Part shown: positions 1-5,739 of the stretch, one piece after another | Position numbering within the stretch: position 1 is the first letter of the stretch | Layout of the letters: each line of letters opens with the position of its first letter | From: an uncultured Rickettsiales bacterium | Lineage (GTDB): Bacteria > Pseudomonadota > Alphaproteobacteria > Rickettsiales > UBA1997 | Direction: 5' to 3' | Assembly: GCA_934725005.1 (NCBI GenBank) | Contig: CAKVBE010000067.1 | Location: 1 to 5,739, forward strand | Length of the DNA stretch: 5,739 nucleotides | Program-made: the position numbers and the translations under genes | The notes under the pieces: generated by a model | The model's input: the letters and a program-made list of their open reading frames with translations, nothing else | Databases searched by the model: none | What the model was told of the DNA's origin: nothing

Positions 1-161
1 GGACAAATTCTTTCACACAAACCACAATTAATACACTTTTCACTATCAATGTGCGGAATATAAAATCCGTTATTGTTCCAAGCCATTGTTATTGCTTTAG
101 TTGAGCAAGCATTAAAACACGCCCCACAACCGGTACAATTATGTTTGTTTTCGACATGCAT
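1..161 (-). CDS. Partial N-terminus of a dicluster [4Fe-4S] protein, probably FrhB-like (coenzyme F420 hydrogenase/dehydrogenase beta subunit family)
   Basis: Only the first 53 codons are present, and the frame runs off the left edge. The translation begins MHVENKHNCTGCGACFNACS and has two ferredoxin-type motifs, C9-x2-C12-x2-C15-x3-C19 and C43-x2-C46-x2-C49-x3-C53. The next two bases (CC) fit the Pro that usually follows. This dicluster start is the usual N-terminus of FrhB-like proteins, whose flavin-binding domains would lie beyond the edge. That family commonly sits beside polysaccharide pyruvyl transferase genes in bacterial capsule and exopolysaccharide loci; its role there is not established. 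The ATG overlaps the stop of the upstream pyruvyl transferase gene by one base (TAATG), with GAGGT 8 nt before it, so translation is probably coupled. The two clusters are seen directly. The FrhB assignment is inference from neighbour and layout, and a stand-alone ferredoxin or another iron-sulfur oxidoreductase is possible. Confidence 0.8.
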   Translation of the reverse strand, partial: MHVENKHNCTGCGACFNACSTKAITMAWNNNGFYIPHIDSEKCINCGLCERIC

Positions 162-1369
162 TATTTACTACCTCGTATTCTTCTGATTAAATTTTTCATT
201 GTTTTTGGTAAGTATTTATGGAATATTATTAACCATAAATTCCACAATTCTTTTTTGATTTGATGTTTCAAATTGGCTTGTTGCTCCAATTTACAAACCG
301 TTTCTTCTAAATATTGAGTTCTTACTGCTTGTTTTTCTTCAAATTTACCAACAGGACTTTCTATAGCTTTTTGCAAGAAAGCTAATCCTTTTTGTCGTTC
401 TTCTTCTATTCTTTGATTAACTTTTTCGTAATCAACCTTAAAAATGCAGTCTTTAGTATAAGTTTCATCAATTGAATTTATACACTGATTTTCAATATTT
501 AACATTTCTAAAATTGAGTCAAAACGAGCTGCTCCTCTTGATTTATTAGAAATACAAATAAACGGTTTGTTGAAAATCAAAGCAAAACATAAACCATGAA
601 AACTATCAGTTACAAAGAGTTTACAGCTTTTTATTGCAGATAGCCAATTTCCCACAGACTCATTTGAATCTGCAAGTTTTACAACTTTTGAACCATATTG
701 TTTTTCAAAGTGCCTATAAGCTTTATCATAACTTTTGTTATTATCCAAAACATAGCTTACAATTTTGTTTGAATAATCTTTAGTTGCATTGTTAATCAAT
801 TTATCGTATTTAGCTTTTTCTAAGATAAAAACGGGATCAATAATCCATTCTGCATCAACTCCTAAAACCTCTTTACAAATCTCAACCCCAGATTTTTCTC
901 GAACAGAAATGAAATCAAAGGATTGTAAAGATTTTTTCATTTTTTCTATTAAATTACTTGAAGTCTCTTTTAGAAAATCCTCTTTATTTACTGCAAAACT
1001 TGCAGAAAACGCAATTTTTTTCTGGTAAGGTTCTACAAAATCAAGGAAATTTTGAGAGTAAAGTTTACTACTTAAACTACTCGCTCTGAAAACTTGATCC
1101 GAACCAGTAATAAAGATTCTAGAATTTTTTAATAAACTATAATAATCTTTATATGAAAGTAATAAGGAAGTATAATTTAAACAACGTTTTGCAAAGTTTT
1201 TTGAAAAACTTTTATCAAATTTTTCTTGTCTTACCAATGATATTTTATCCTTATTATTACAAAGAACTGATTGTGGCACTAATAGCTGTAAAGCATAAGC
1301 CGTTAATGTTGCTCCGTAATTTTCTGTCCACCAATAATTAGAAATATATATATTACTTTTTGTATTCAT
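161..1369 (-). CDS. Polysaccharide pyruvyl transferase family protein (CsaB/WcaK-like)
   Basis: About 402 residues. Members of this family (PF04230) that have been characterised transfer pyruvate from phosphoenolpyruvate to a sugar as a ketal in cell-surface polymers; many capsule-locus members have no proven activity. Visible marks, numbered from the chosen Met, are an N-terminal strand followed by NYGATLTAYALQ (17-28), GSDQVF (89-94), ISVREKSG (154-161) and the C-terminal signature TDSFHGLCFALIFNKPFI (254-271) with its conserved His. FDSILEMLNI follows. After about residue 340 comes an unusual charged, heptad-like stretch, then a Trp/Leu-rich basic tail ending RRIRGSK. A start five codons upstream (1384) is possible but is rejected because its ATG lies within the GAGGAA ribosome binding site serving the chosen ATG. 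The start overlaps the end of the GT4 gene by 17 nt, and the stop overlaps the iron-sulfur gene by 1 nt. The protein is probably cytoplasmic or peripheral to the inner face of the membrane. The family is secure; the substrate and the pyruvyl transfer itself are inferred. Confidence 0.88.
   Translation of the reverse strand: MNTKSNIYISNYWWTENYGATLTAYALQLLVPQSVLCNNKDKISLVRQEKFDKSFSKNFAKRCLNYTSLLLSYKDYYSLLKNSRIFITGSDQVFRASSLSSKLYSQNFLDFVEPYQKKIAFSASFAVNKEDFLKETSSNLIEKMKKSLQSFDFISVREKSGVEICKEVLGVDAEWIIDPVFILEKAKYDKLINNATKDYSNKIVSYVLDNNKSYDKAYRHFEKQYGSKVVKLADSNESVGNWLSAIKSCKLFVTDSFHGLCFALIFNKPFICISNKSRGAARFDSILEMLNIENQCINSIDETYTKDCIFKVDYEKVNQRIEEERQKGLAFLQKAIESPVGKFEEKQAVRTQYLEETVCKLEQQANLKHQIKKELWNLWLIIFHKYLPKTMKNLIRRIRGSK
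170..174 (-). promoter_or_regulatory. Ribosome binding site for the iron-sulfur (FrhB-like) gene
   Basis: GAGGT on the minus strand lies in the last codons of the pyruvyl transferase gene, 8 nt before the ATG at 161, which itself forms a TAATG stop/start overlap. Confidence 0.65.
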
Positions 1370-2579
1370 TAATTGTTTCCTCATATAATTTTATCAATTT
1401 CTCATAATAAATATCTTCTGTATAATTTGTTAAGACTTTTTCATATCCTTTTTTCCCATGTTCAATAACCAATTCAGGATTATTCCAATACTTCAAAATA
1501 CACTCTCTTAATTGTTCAACATTGGCAGGCTCAAACAACAACCCATTTACATTATGCTCAACAATTTCTGGTATCCCACCAATATTAGATGCAATTACGG
1601 GTTTCCCATTTGCAAAAGATTCAATGTTTGTCATACCAAAAATTTCAAACCAATTACAAGGTAAAATAGTTGCAATACAATTTTGATATTCATCTTGAAT
1701 ATCTGCCCCCGTTTTAAAACCAAGAAATTCAATATTATGTAATTTATTTTCTTCAGCATATTTCTTCAAATTTTCTTCTTCTGGGCCAGTCCCAACAATG
1801 TGTAATTTAATATCTCTTGGAAGTTCGCTCATTGCTTGAAGCAATGTAATTACACTTTTTTCTTTAGATAATCTGCCAATGTACAAGAAATAACTTTTAT
1901 TAGTATAATTTGGAGCTATTGATAATTCGTTTTGATTTAAAAAATTGTTTATTGTTGTAATCTTCTCCTTTTTTAGAATATAATTTGCTAACAACATTTT
2001 GCGTTTTAATGCATTACTTGGCGTAATAAATTTATCAATTTTTTTTAAATTATTTTTATCAATAAAACTTGCAAGCGCTCTTCTTATACTTGCTTCGTAG
2101 GAATTATTTACGCAACCATTAAAAACACAAGGTAAAAAATTTCCATTTTTACAATATTGTCTATCGCAAAAATATTGATTTTTACACATTAATGTAGTAG
2201 CAGGGCAACATCTTGCATCATGAATTGTTAATATTTTTTTACTGACAGTTTTCACTAGAAAAATGGCAGACGTAAGCCCCCAAAAGCTCTGAAAGTGTAT
2301 AATATCAGGTTTTATATTATCTACAAATTTCTGCAAATCACCTAAAGCTTTATAATTAAAGTAATATTTTATAGGATTTTTTATATAGTCAATCGTCCCT
2401 GAATAATAAGGGGTAAATTGTTTTGAAAATTCATAGTTTTCTATAAAATAAGGAATTTTATTCATGGCCCAATAAAATACATTATGACCTTTTCTTTTAA
2501 GAACACTATATGTATCATATGCTATTTTCTGTCCTCCGCCCAATGGTGAAAACAAAGAATCAACGATTAGTATTTTCAT
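1353..2579 (-). CDS. GT4 family glycosyltransferase (GT-B fold) with Cys-rich insertion
   Basis: 408 residues, normal for retaining GT4 enzymes that transfer a sugar from a nucleotide-sugar to a lipid-linked oligosaccharide at the cytoplasmic face. The N-terminal Rossmann domain begins MKILIVDSLFSPLGGGQK with the glycine-rich acceptor-side loop (14-17). KPDIIHFQS (90-98) and IHDARCC (119-125) follow. The C-terminal domain opens with YIGRLSKEK (233-241) and carries the E-x7-E signature, E312 and E320, in FEIFGMTNIES, then GKPVIASNIGGIPE (325-338). Between the domains lies a cysteine-rich insertion with Cys at 124, 125, 132, 138, 143, 151 and 156, followed by NSYEASIRRAL. Similar Cys-rich segments occur in other GT4 enzymes of capsule loci and may be structural or metal binding. 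There is no membrane segment. The ATG overlaps the 3' end of the polymerase gene by 20 nt, with AAAGG 7 nt upstream. The family is secure; donor and linkage cannot be read from the sequence. Confidence 0.94.
   Translation of the reverse strand: MKILIVDSLFSPLGGGQKIAYDTYSVLKRKGHNVFYWAMNKIPYFIENYEFSKQFTPYYSGTIDYIKNPIKYYFNYKALGDLQKFVDNIKPDIIHFQSFWGLTSAIFLVKTVSKKILTIHDARCCPATTLMCKNQYFCDRQYCKNGNFLPCVFNGCVNNSYEASIRRALASFIDKNNLKKIDKFITPSNALKRKMLLANYILKKEKITTINNFLNQNELSIAPNYTNKSYFLYIGRLSKEKSVITLLQAMSELPRDIKLHIVGTGPEEENLKKYAEENKLHNIEFLGFKTGADIQDEYQNCIATILPCNWFEIFGMTNIESFANGKPVIASNIGGIPEIVEHNVNGLLFEPANVEQLRECILKYWNNPELVIEHGKKGYEKVLTNYTEDIYYEKLIKLYEETINEYKK
1377..1382 (-). promoter_or_regulatory. Ribosome binding site that decides the pyruvyl transferase start
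   Basis: GAGGAA on the minus strand ends 7 nt before the ATG at 1369. The alternative upstream ATG at 1384 overlaps this site and lacks a comparable site of its own, so the shorter protein (MNTKSNIYISN...) is preferred. Confidence 0.75.
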
Positions 2580-3993
2580 GTTTAAACCTTTCTTTCACTC
2601 GATAGTAATATCCCACACTTACTCCTAACATCGCTAGGCCATAAGGAAAGTATAATTGAGAATCATAAAATGATAATATGATATATAACAACACAAAATG
2701 TTTTAAACTATATACTAGTATAGAATTCATGTGTATTGCATTCTTTAATAGCTTAGACAAGGATAAAAATACTGAAATAAAAAATGAATATAATAAAAAT
2801 ACACCAACTAATCCCGTTTCAGCTAACGTAGAAAAAAAGATATTTGGAGTAGGTAGATAATACTTATGATTATTTAATGCTCTAACAACTTCAGGGACTA
2901 ACACCACAGGAGATTTTGGAATTTGTTTTGCTAATGATATTGCAAGATTACCAAAGCCACAACCAAAGCATATATTTTGCTTAAAAATTTGTACCATATT
3001 TACAATATCTATAATACGGCGTCCTAAAGATTGTTCTGCCAAAATTAAGTTATTCACATTTTGTAGTGCTGATAATGTGATTTGAATTCTATATAAAAAG
3101 GTTCCTGATAGATTTTCTGCATTTATAATAAATTTATATAACCCAAATATTAATGTTAAAAAAAATAATATTAATGCAAATGTTATACTATTAAATTTTA
3201 GATGCTTTAATTTATTCAAATTGATATAAATTGCTGAAATAATTATTGCTATAATTAAATAAATTGGAGATTGTGTCCCAATAATATCAATCCAAGCAAT
3301 AATAGGAACTATTATTTTAACTATTTTGTCAATAAAATTATTCTTATATATTTTAAATTTACTAAATGAAATTTTATAAATCATAGGCAAAAATAAATTT
3401 ATAAAACAAGCTAAATGACATGGTTCTTCAAATACAGACTGCATTCTTGGTAAGCCGTTTGCAGTTGCTTTTAATTCAGAAATATTATGCATTATTAATC
3501 TACGATTTACAAAAAAATTCATAACAGATTTTAAAATGCCTATATCAAAGTAGTTTATTACAAAATCAAAAATTCCGAATAGTAATACTGAAATTAAAAT
3601 TGTATATAAAAATCGAAGAAGCAAAATATCTTTTAAATTTTTTGCTAGAATAAAGCTTAATGTAAATGGCATTACATATAATAAAAAGCGCATAAAAATA
3701 CTTATTAACGCTGTCGTAGAGCTTTTTCCTATAACTATATAAAAAATAGTTACTAATAATTCTATAACAAAATACACTGCTAAAAATTTGACAGGAATAG
3801 AACACATCATTTGAACAATTTGTTTAAATAAAAACCTAAAAGAGAATAATATACAATAAATGAAAAATAAGATTAAAAATACAAAAAAGTATGTAAAACA
3901 AAAATCACCAAATACAAGCGGAATTGCAAAAGCTGGCAAAAATAATAATACAAAAGTTATAAATAAAAAATATTTAAATAATTTTATTTTCAT
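2560..3993 (-). CDS. wzy: Wzy-like O-antigen/capsule repeat-unit polymerase (polytopic membrane protein)
   Basis: 477 residues, very hydrophobic, with about 11 to 12 predicted membrane segments, roughly at 6-29, 33-55, 68-88, 98-117, 125-148, 190-207, 226-255, 268-289, 391-414, 426-443 and 448-464. The long loop at about 290-390 is probably periplasmic or external. Features typical of the O-antigen ligase/polymerase superfamily are RMQSVFEEPCHLA (183-195), a G/R-rich stretch leading to FGCGFGNL (343-350) in the large loop, and NIFFSTLAETGLVGVFLLY (384-402) opening the C-terminal helices. Such proteins join undecaprenyl-linked repeat units outside the inner membrane. The ATG is chosen because TGGGA lies 7 nt upstream and MKIKLFKYFLFI is a plausible first helix start; it is 12 nt after the preceding stop. 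The gene looks even richer in A+T than its neighbours, as is common for wzy. Sequence identity in this family is low, so an O-antigen ligase is the main alternative; position amid glycosyltransferases favours polymerase. Confidence 0.82.
   Translation of the reverse strand: MKIKLFKYFLFITFVLLFLPAFAIPLVFGDFCFTYFFVFLILFFIYCILFSFRFLFKQIVQMMCSIPVKFLAVYFVIELLVTIFYIVIGKSSTTALISIFMRFLLYVMPFTLSFILAKNLKDILLLRFLYTILISVLLFGIFDFVINYFDIGILKSVMNFFVNRRLIMHNISELKATANGLPRMQSVFEEPCHLACFINLFLPMIYKISFSKFKIYKNNFIDKIVKIIVPIIAWIDIIGTQSPIYLIIAIIISAIYINLNKLKHLKFNSITFALILFFLTLIFGLYKFIINAENLSGTFLYRIQITLSALQNVNNLILAEQSLGRRIIDIVNMVQIFKQNICFGCGFGNLAISLAKQIPKSPVVLVPEVVRALNNHKYYLPTPNIFFSTLAETGLVGVFLLYSFFISVFLSLSKLLKNAIHMNSILVYSLKHFVLLYIILSFYDSQLYFPYGLAMLGVSVGYYYRVKERFKHENTNR
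2587..2593 (-). promoter_or_regulatory. Ribosome binding site for the GT4 gene
   Basis: AGAAAGG on the minus strand lies inside the 3' end of the wzy-like gene, 7 nt before the ATG at 2579. It supports the 20-nt gene overlap as real and not a start-calling artefact. Confidence 0.65.
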
Positions 3994-4000
3994 TTATTAA

Positions 4001-4005
4001 TCCCA
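4001..4005 (-). promoter_or_regulatory. Weak ribosome binding site for the wzy-like gene
   Basis: TGGGA on the minus strand sits in the 12-nt gap after the GT32-like stop, 7 nt before the ATG at 3993. The match is short, and coupling to the upstream gene's translation is likely to help initiation. Confidence 0.5.
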
Positions 4006-4920
4006 TTAATGTTTCCATAACTTTATAGGAATACCTAATACATAAATAATTAAATATCTGTATTTCCCATAATACTTGTGTTTAAATTTCAAAATATAAG
4101 ATATATCTAAACGTATTGAATATGTACAATAATCTTTTTTTATACTTACAAAGAGATTGTTTAGAATAACTTTTTCTTTAAAGCATTTTTTTACTAATAG
4201 TTCAAGACTTTCTTTATGCTTATTTTTAAGAAAGTAATTAATGTTATCTTTAACCCAACTTGCTCCAAACCAATGAATAGTCGTAGTTTCCTTTTCTATA
4301 CAGTTTACTGAAAAATTTTCTCCAGCACGCATTGGAATAAAATATTTTTCTGGATATAGAGTAATATTATCAAGCCTTATAACAACTTGCTTTTCTTTTG
4401 GAGGATAATATATATTACCGAAGTTTTTACCTAATACATAATCAAAAATTTGTGGCATTGTATATATAGGTAATTTCCAAATGCTATCATCGTAAAAATC
4501 TAGAATCTGTTTTAATATTGGACTTCCTTTTTGAGCTCCCAAAATAGCCGGTTCTAAGTTTGAACTACCTAAAGAACTATCTGATTGCATTCCTACAAAA
4601 GCAGACTCTTCTAAATATTTATCAAAACGCTTCAACGTAGAAACATCTGTATCTAAGTATATTCCACCATTGTCATATAAAACTTTTATTCTAATGTAAT
4701 CTGCAATATATGCATATAACTTATTTTTATATACTGTTCTAAACCACTTATTACTGGTTAATTCTTCTTGAAAATCAAAATAATCTTTACTATTTTCATT
4801 TATTTCAATTATTTCATAATCTGGCATTAAAAGTCGCCAAGAAAGAATACACAACTCAACATCGCGTCTTTTCTTCTCGTTAGCACCCCATACATAAAAT
4901 ATTCGTTTTGGAATACTCAC
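4006..4920 (-). CDS. GT32-like glycosyltransferase with DXD sugar-binding motif
   Basis: 304 residues. The N-terminus IPKRIFYVWGANEK (3-16) matches the IPKxIHxxW-type opening of the Gly_transf_sug (PF04488) group. The core YIADYIRIKVLYDNGGIYLDTDV (71-93) contains the D90-x-D92 motif that binds the nucleotide-sugar through a divalent metal. NLEPAILGAQKGSPIL (121-136) and TIHWFGASW (214-222) are further family landmarks. Members are retaining GT-A enzymes that extend oligosaccharides in capsule and O-antigen loci. The C-terminal tail, from about 283 to the end, is Tyr-rich and finishes YVLGIPIKLWKH; similar 'LFGIPIxK' tails recur in low-GC capsule glycosyltransferases and may help membrane association. 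The start is GTG, one base after the TAA of the GT2 gene, with AAAGGAG ending 10 nt before it. No in-frame ATG lies between that GTG and the conserved IPKRIFY segment. Family assignment is firm; donor and acceptor are unknown. Confidence 0.9.
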   Translation of the reverse strand: MSIPKRIFYVWGANEKKRRDVELCILSWRLLMPDYEIIEINENSKDYFDFQEELTSNKWFRTVYKNKLYAYIADYIRIKVLYDNGGIYLDTDVSTLKRFDKYLEESAFVGMQSDSSLGSSNLEPAILGAQKGSPILKQILDFYDDSIWKLPIYTMPQIFDYVLGKNFGNIYYPPKEKQVVIRLDNITLYPEKYFIPMRAGENFSVNCIEKETTTIHWFGASWVKDNINYFLKNKHKESLELLVKKCFKEKVILNNLFVSIKKDYCTYSIRLDISYILKFKHKYYGKYRYLIIYVLGIPIKLWKH

Positions 4921-4921
4921 C

Positions 4922-5739
4922 TTATATGTTCTCCTTTCTCAAAAACTTTCTATAAATAATTGCCATTGCCCATTGAGGAATTGCTCTAAGTAAAAACTTT
5001 GAACTGATATTTCTCAAATATTGTTTTAAGTTTATGAACCCCATTTTATATAGTTCTGTGTGCAAAGGGAATTCACTATTAAAGAAATATGTTAGATTGG
5101 CACGTCTTTTTAACATTGAATTACCGGCTCTTACATTTACCAAACATTCCGGAATATTTGCAAATACAGCACCTTGTTTTAACATTCTTCCCCAAAGATA
5201 ATAATCCTCTATATTTTTAAAAGTTTGATAATTCCCAGCCTTTAATACAGCGTCTTTTCTATACATAACAGTCATGTGATTAACAGGACATCTGAACTGA
5301 CCAAATTTATAAATTTCTTGATGTTCAATCGGCAATTGCCTATAAGAAATAATTTTATCGGGTTCATCTTCAAATTCAGAAATCCAACTACCCACCAAAT
5401 CAACATTTGGATGTTCTTGAAAAAATTGAATTTGTTTTTTAAATCTATTATTTTTGGCAATATCATCGGTATCCATTCTTGCAATCAATTCATTCGAACA
5501 ATTAAGCACTCCAATTCTAAGAGCTTCCCCTAATCCACTGTTTTTCTCAAGAGGAATGATTTTAAATAAATTTGAATATTGATTTTTATATTCTTCTATT
5601 ACTTTATATAATTCATCTGTTAATTTACCGTCTTCTATCAACACTATCTCATTTGGTTGTAAAGTTTGATTTATCACACTATCTAAAGCCGTTTTAAACC
5701 AAGACGGATTTTCTTTATAATAAACAGACATCAAAACAC
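4922..5739 (-). CDS. GT2 family glycosyltransferase, AmsE-like, partial (start outside window)
   Basis: At least 272 codons; the frame is still open at the right edge, where GT-GTT-TTG-ATG encodes (x)VLM ahead of SVYYKENPSWF. This is the first beta strand of the GT-A fold (typically 'SVLMSVYYKE'), so the internal ATG at 5731 and TTG at 5734 are not the start, and probably only a few codons are missing. Numbered from that ATG, the marks are NEIVLIEDG (27-35), GLGEALRIGVLNC (66-78), the DXD-like MDTDD (86-90) that binds the nucleotide-diphosphate sugar and metal, RCPVNHMTVMYRKDAVLKAG (147-166) and the E175-D176 pair in NIEDYYLWGRML (173-184), where the catalytic base of inverting GT2 enzymes is expected. 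The C-terminal FLLRAIPQWAMAIIYRKFLRK is an amphipathic tail usual in AmsE/WcaA-like enzymes. Length is near the family norm. It probably adds one sugar to the lipid-linked repeat unit at the cytoplasmic face. Its stop is 1 nt before the GT32-like start. Confidence 0.92.
   Translation of the reverse strand, partial: VLMSVYYKENPSWFKTALDSVINQTLQPNEIVLIEDGKLTDELYKVIEEYKNQYSNLFKIIPLEKNSGLGEALRIGVLNCSNELIARMDTDDIAKNNRFKKQIQFFQEHPNVDLVGSWISEFEDEPDKIISYRQLPIEHQEIYKFGQFRCPVNHMTVMYRKDAVLKAGNYQTFKNIEDYYLWGRMLKQGAVFANIPECLVNVRAGNSMLKRRANLTYFFNSEFPLHTELYKMGFINLKQYLRNISSKFLLRAIPQWAMAIIYRKFLRKENI
4931..4937 (-). promoter_or_regulatory. Ribosome binding site for the GTG-started GT32-like gene
   Basis: AAAGGAG on the minus strand lies within the last codons of the GT2 gene and ends 10 nt before the GTG at 4920. 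It is the strongest Shine-Dalgarno match in the window and supports the non-ATG start. Confidence 0.8.

Noticed and set aside
789..1028. Plus-strand open frame of 79 codons inside the pyruvyl transferase gene
   Set aside because: It lies wholly opposite a well-supported family gene, has no recognisable domain and no convincing ribosome binding site. The same reasoning removes plus-strand frames at 1153-1341, 2678-2860 and 5276-5533.
1370..1384. Longer pyruvyl transferase start (MRKQL...)
   Set aside because: The upstream ATG overlaps the GAGGAA site that is ideally placed for the ATG at 1369, and the extra five residues add nothing conserved.
2039..2046. Run of eight A (minus strand) in the GT4 gene as a phase-variation tract
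   Set aside because: Runs of 7 to 8 A/T are expected by chance at this base composition, and the reading frame is intact with a Lys-Lys codon context. There is no positive sign of slippage control.
3566..3805. Second minus-strand frame within the wzy-like gene
   Set aside because: It is a frame-shifted shadow rich in Tyr, Ile and Lys, as expected from AT-rich membrane-protein DNA. The wzy-like frame is intact through this region. The small minus-strand frame at 5272-5484 within the GT2 gene is rejected likewise.
4004..4006. ATG overlapping the GT32-like stop (TAATG) as a start for the wzy-like gene
   Set aside because: It is out of frame with the wzy-like protein; the in-frame ATG at 3993 gives a sensible N-terminal membrane helix.
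1..5739. Promoters, terminators, RNA genes, CRISPR arrays, insertion sequences or long repeats
   Set aside because: By reading both strands I found no GC-rich hairpin with a T run, no regularly spaced repeats, no tRNA- or rRNA-like segment and no transposase. AT-rich -10-like hexamers abound inside genes and carry no weight here.

Overview
The window is strongly AT-rich. All of its genes lie on the minus strand, read right to left, and it is covered almost wall to wall by coding sequence. It looks like the interior of a bacterial surface-polysaccharide (capsule, exopolysaccharide or O-antigen) biosynthesis operon. Shine-Dalgarno-like sites precede most starts and TAA/TGA are used as stops. 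This fits a low-GC bacterium that uses Shine-Dalgarno initiation, such as a Firmicute or one of several uncultured gut lineages. The sequence alone does not allow a firmer placement, and the accessory nature of such loci makes taxonomic guesses weak.

In transcription order (right to left) the window holds six genes. (1) A GT2 family glycosyltransferase of the AmsE type, cut by the right edge, with its start codon outside the window. (2) A GT32-like glycosyltransferase with a DXD motif, starting with GTG. (3) A polytopic membrane protein with features of a Wzy-type repeat-unit polymerase. (4) A GT4 glycosyltransferase carrying a cysteine-rich insertion. (5) A polysaccharide pyruvyl transferase family protein with an extended C-terminus. 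(6) The first 53 codons of a protein with two [4Fe-4S] cysteine clusters, most likely an FrhB-like (coenzyme F420 hydrogenase/dehydrogenase beta subunit family) protein, cut by the left edge.

The junctions are very tight: a 1-nt gap, a 12-nt gap, a 20-nt overlap, a 17-nt overlap and a 1-nt TAATG overlap. The ribosome binding sites mostly sit inside the upstream gene. This implies one transcript with translational coupling. I see no promoter, terminator, RNA gene, repeat array or mobile element, and no gene-free stretch longer than 12 bases.

The likely joint role is as follows. The three glycosyltransferases add sugars to a lipid-linked oligosaccharide at the cytoplasmic face. The pyruvyl transferase family protein, perhaps with the iron-sulfur partner, decorates it. 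The Wzy-like protein joins repeat units after flipping. The initiating transferase, the Wzx flippase and the sugar-nucleotide genes are not in the window and probably lie outside it. The least explained part is the tight pairing of the pyruvyl transferase family gene with the iron-sulfur FrhB-like gene.
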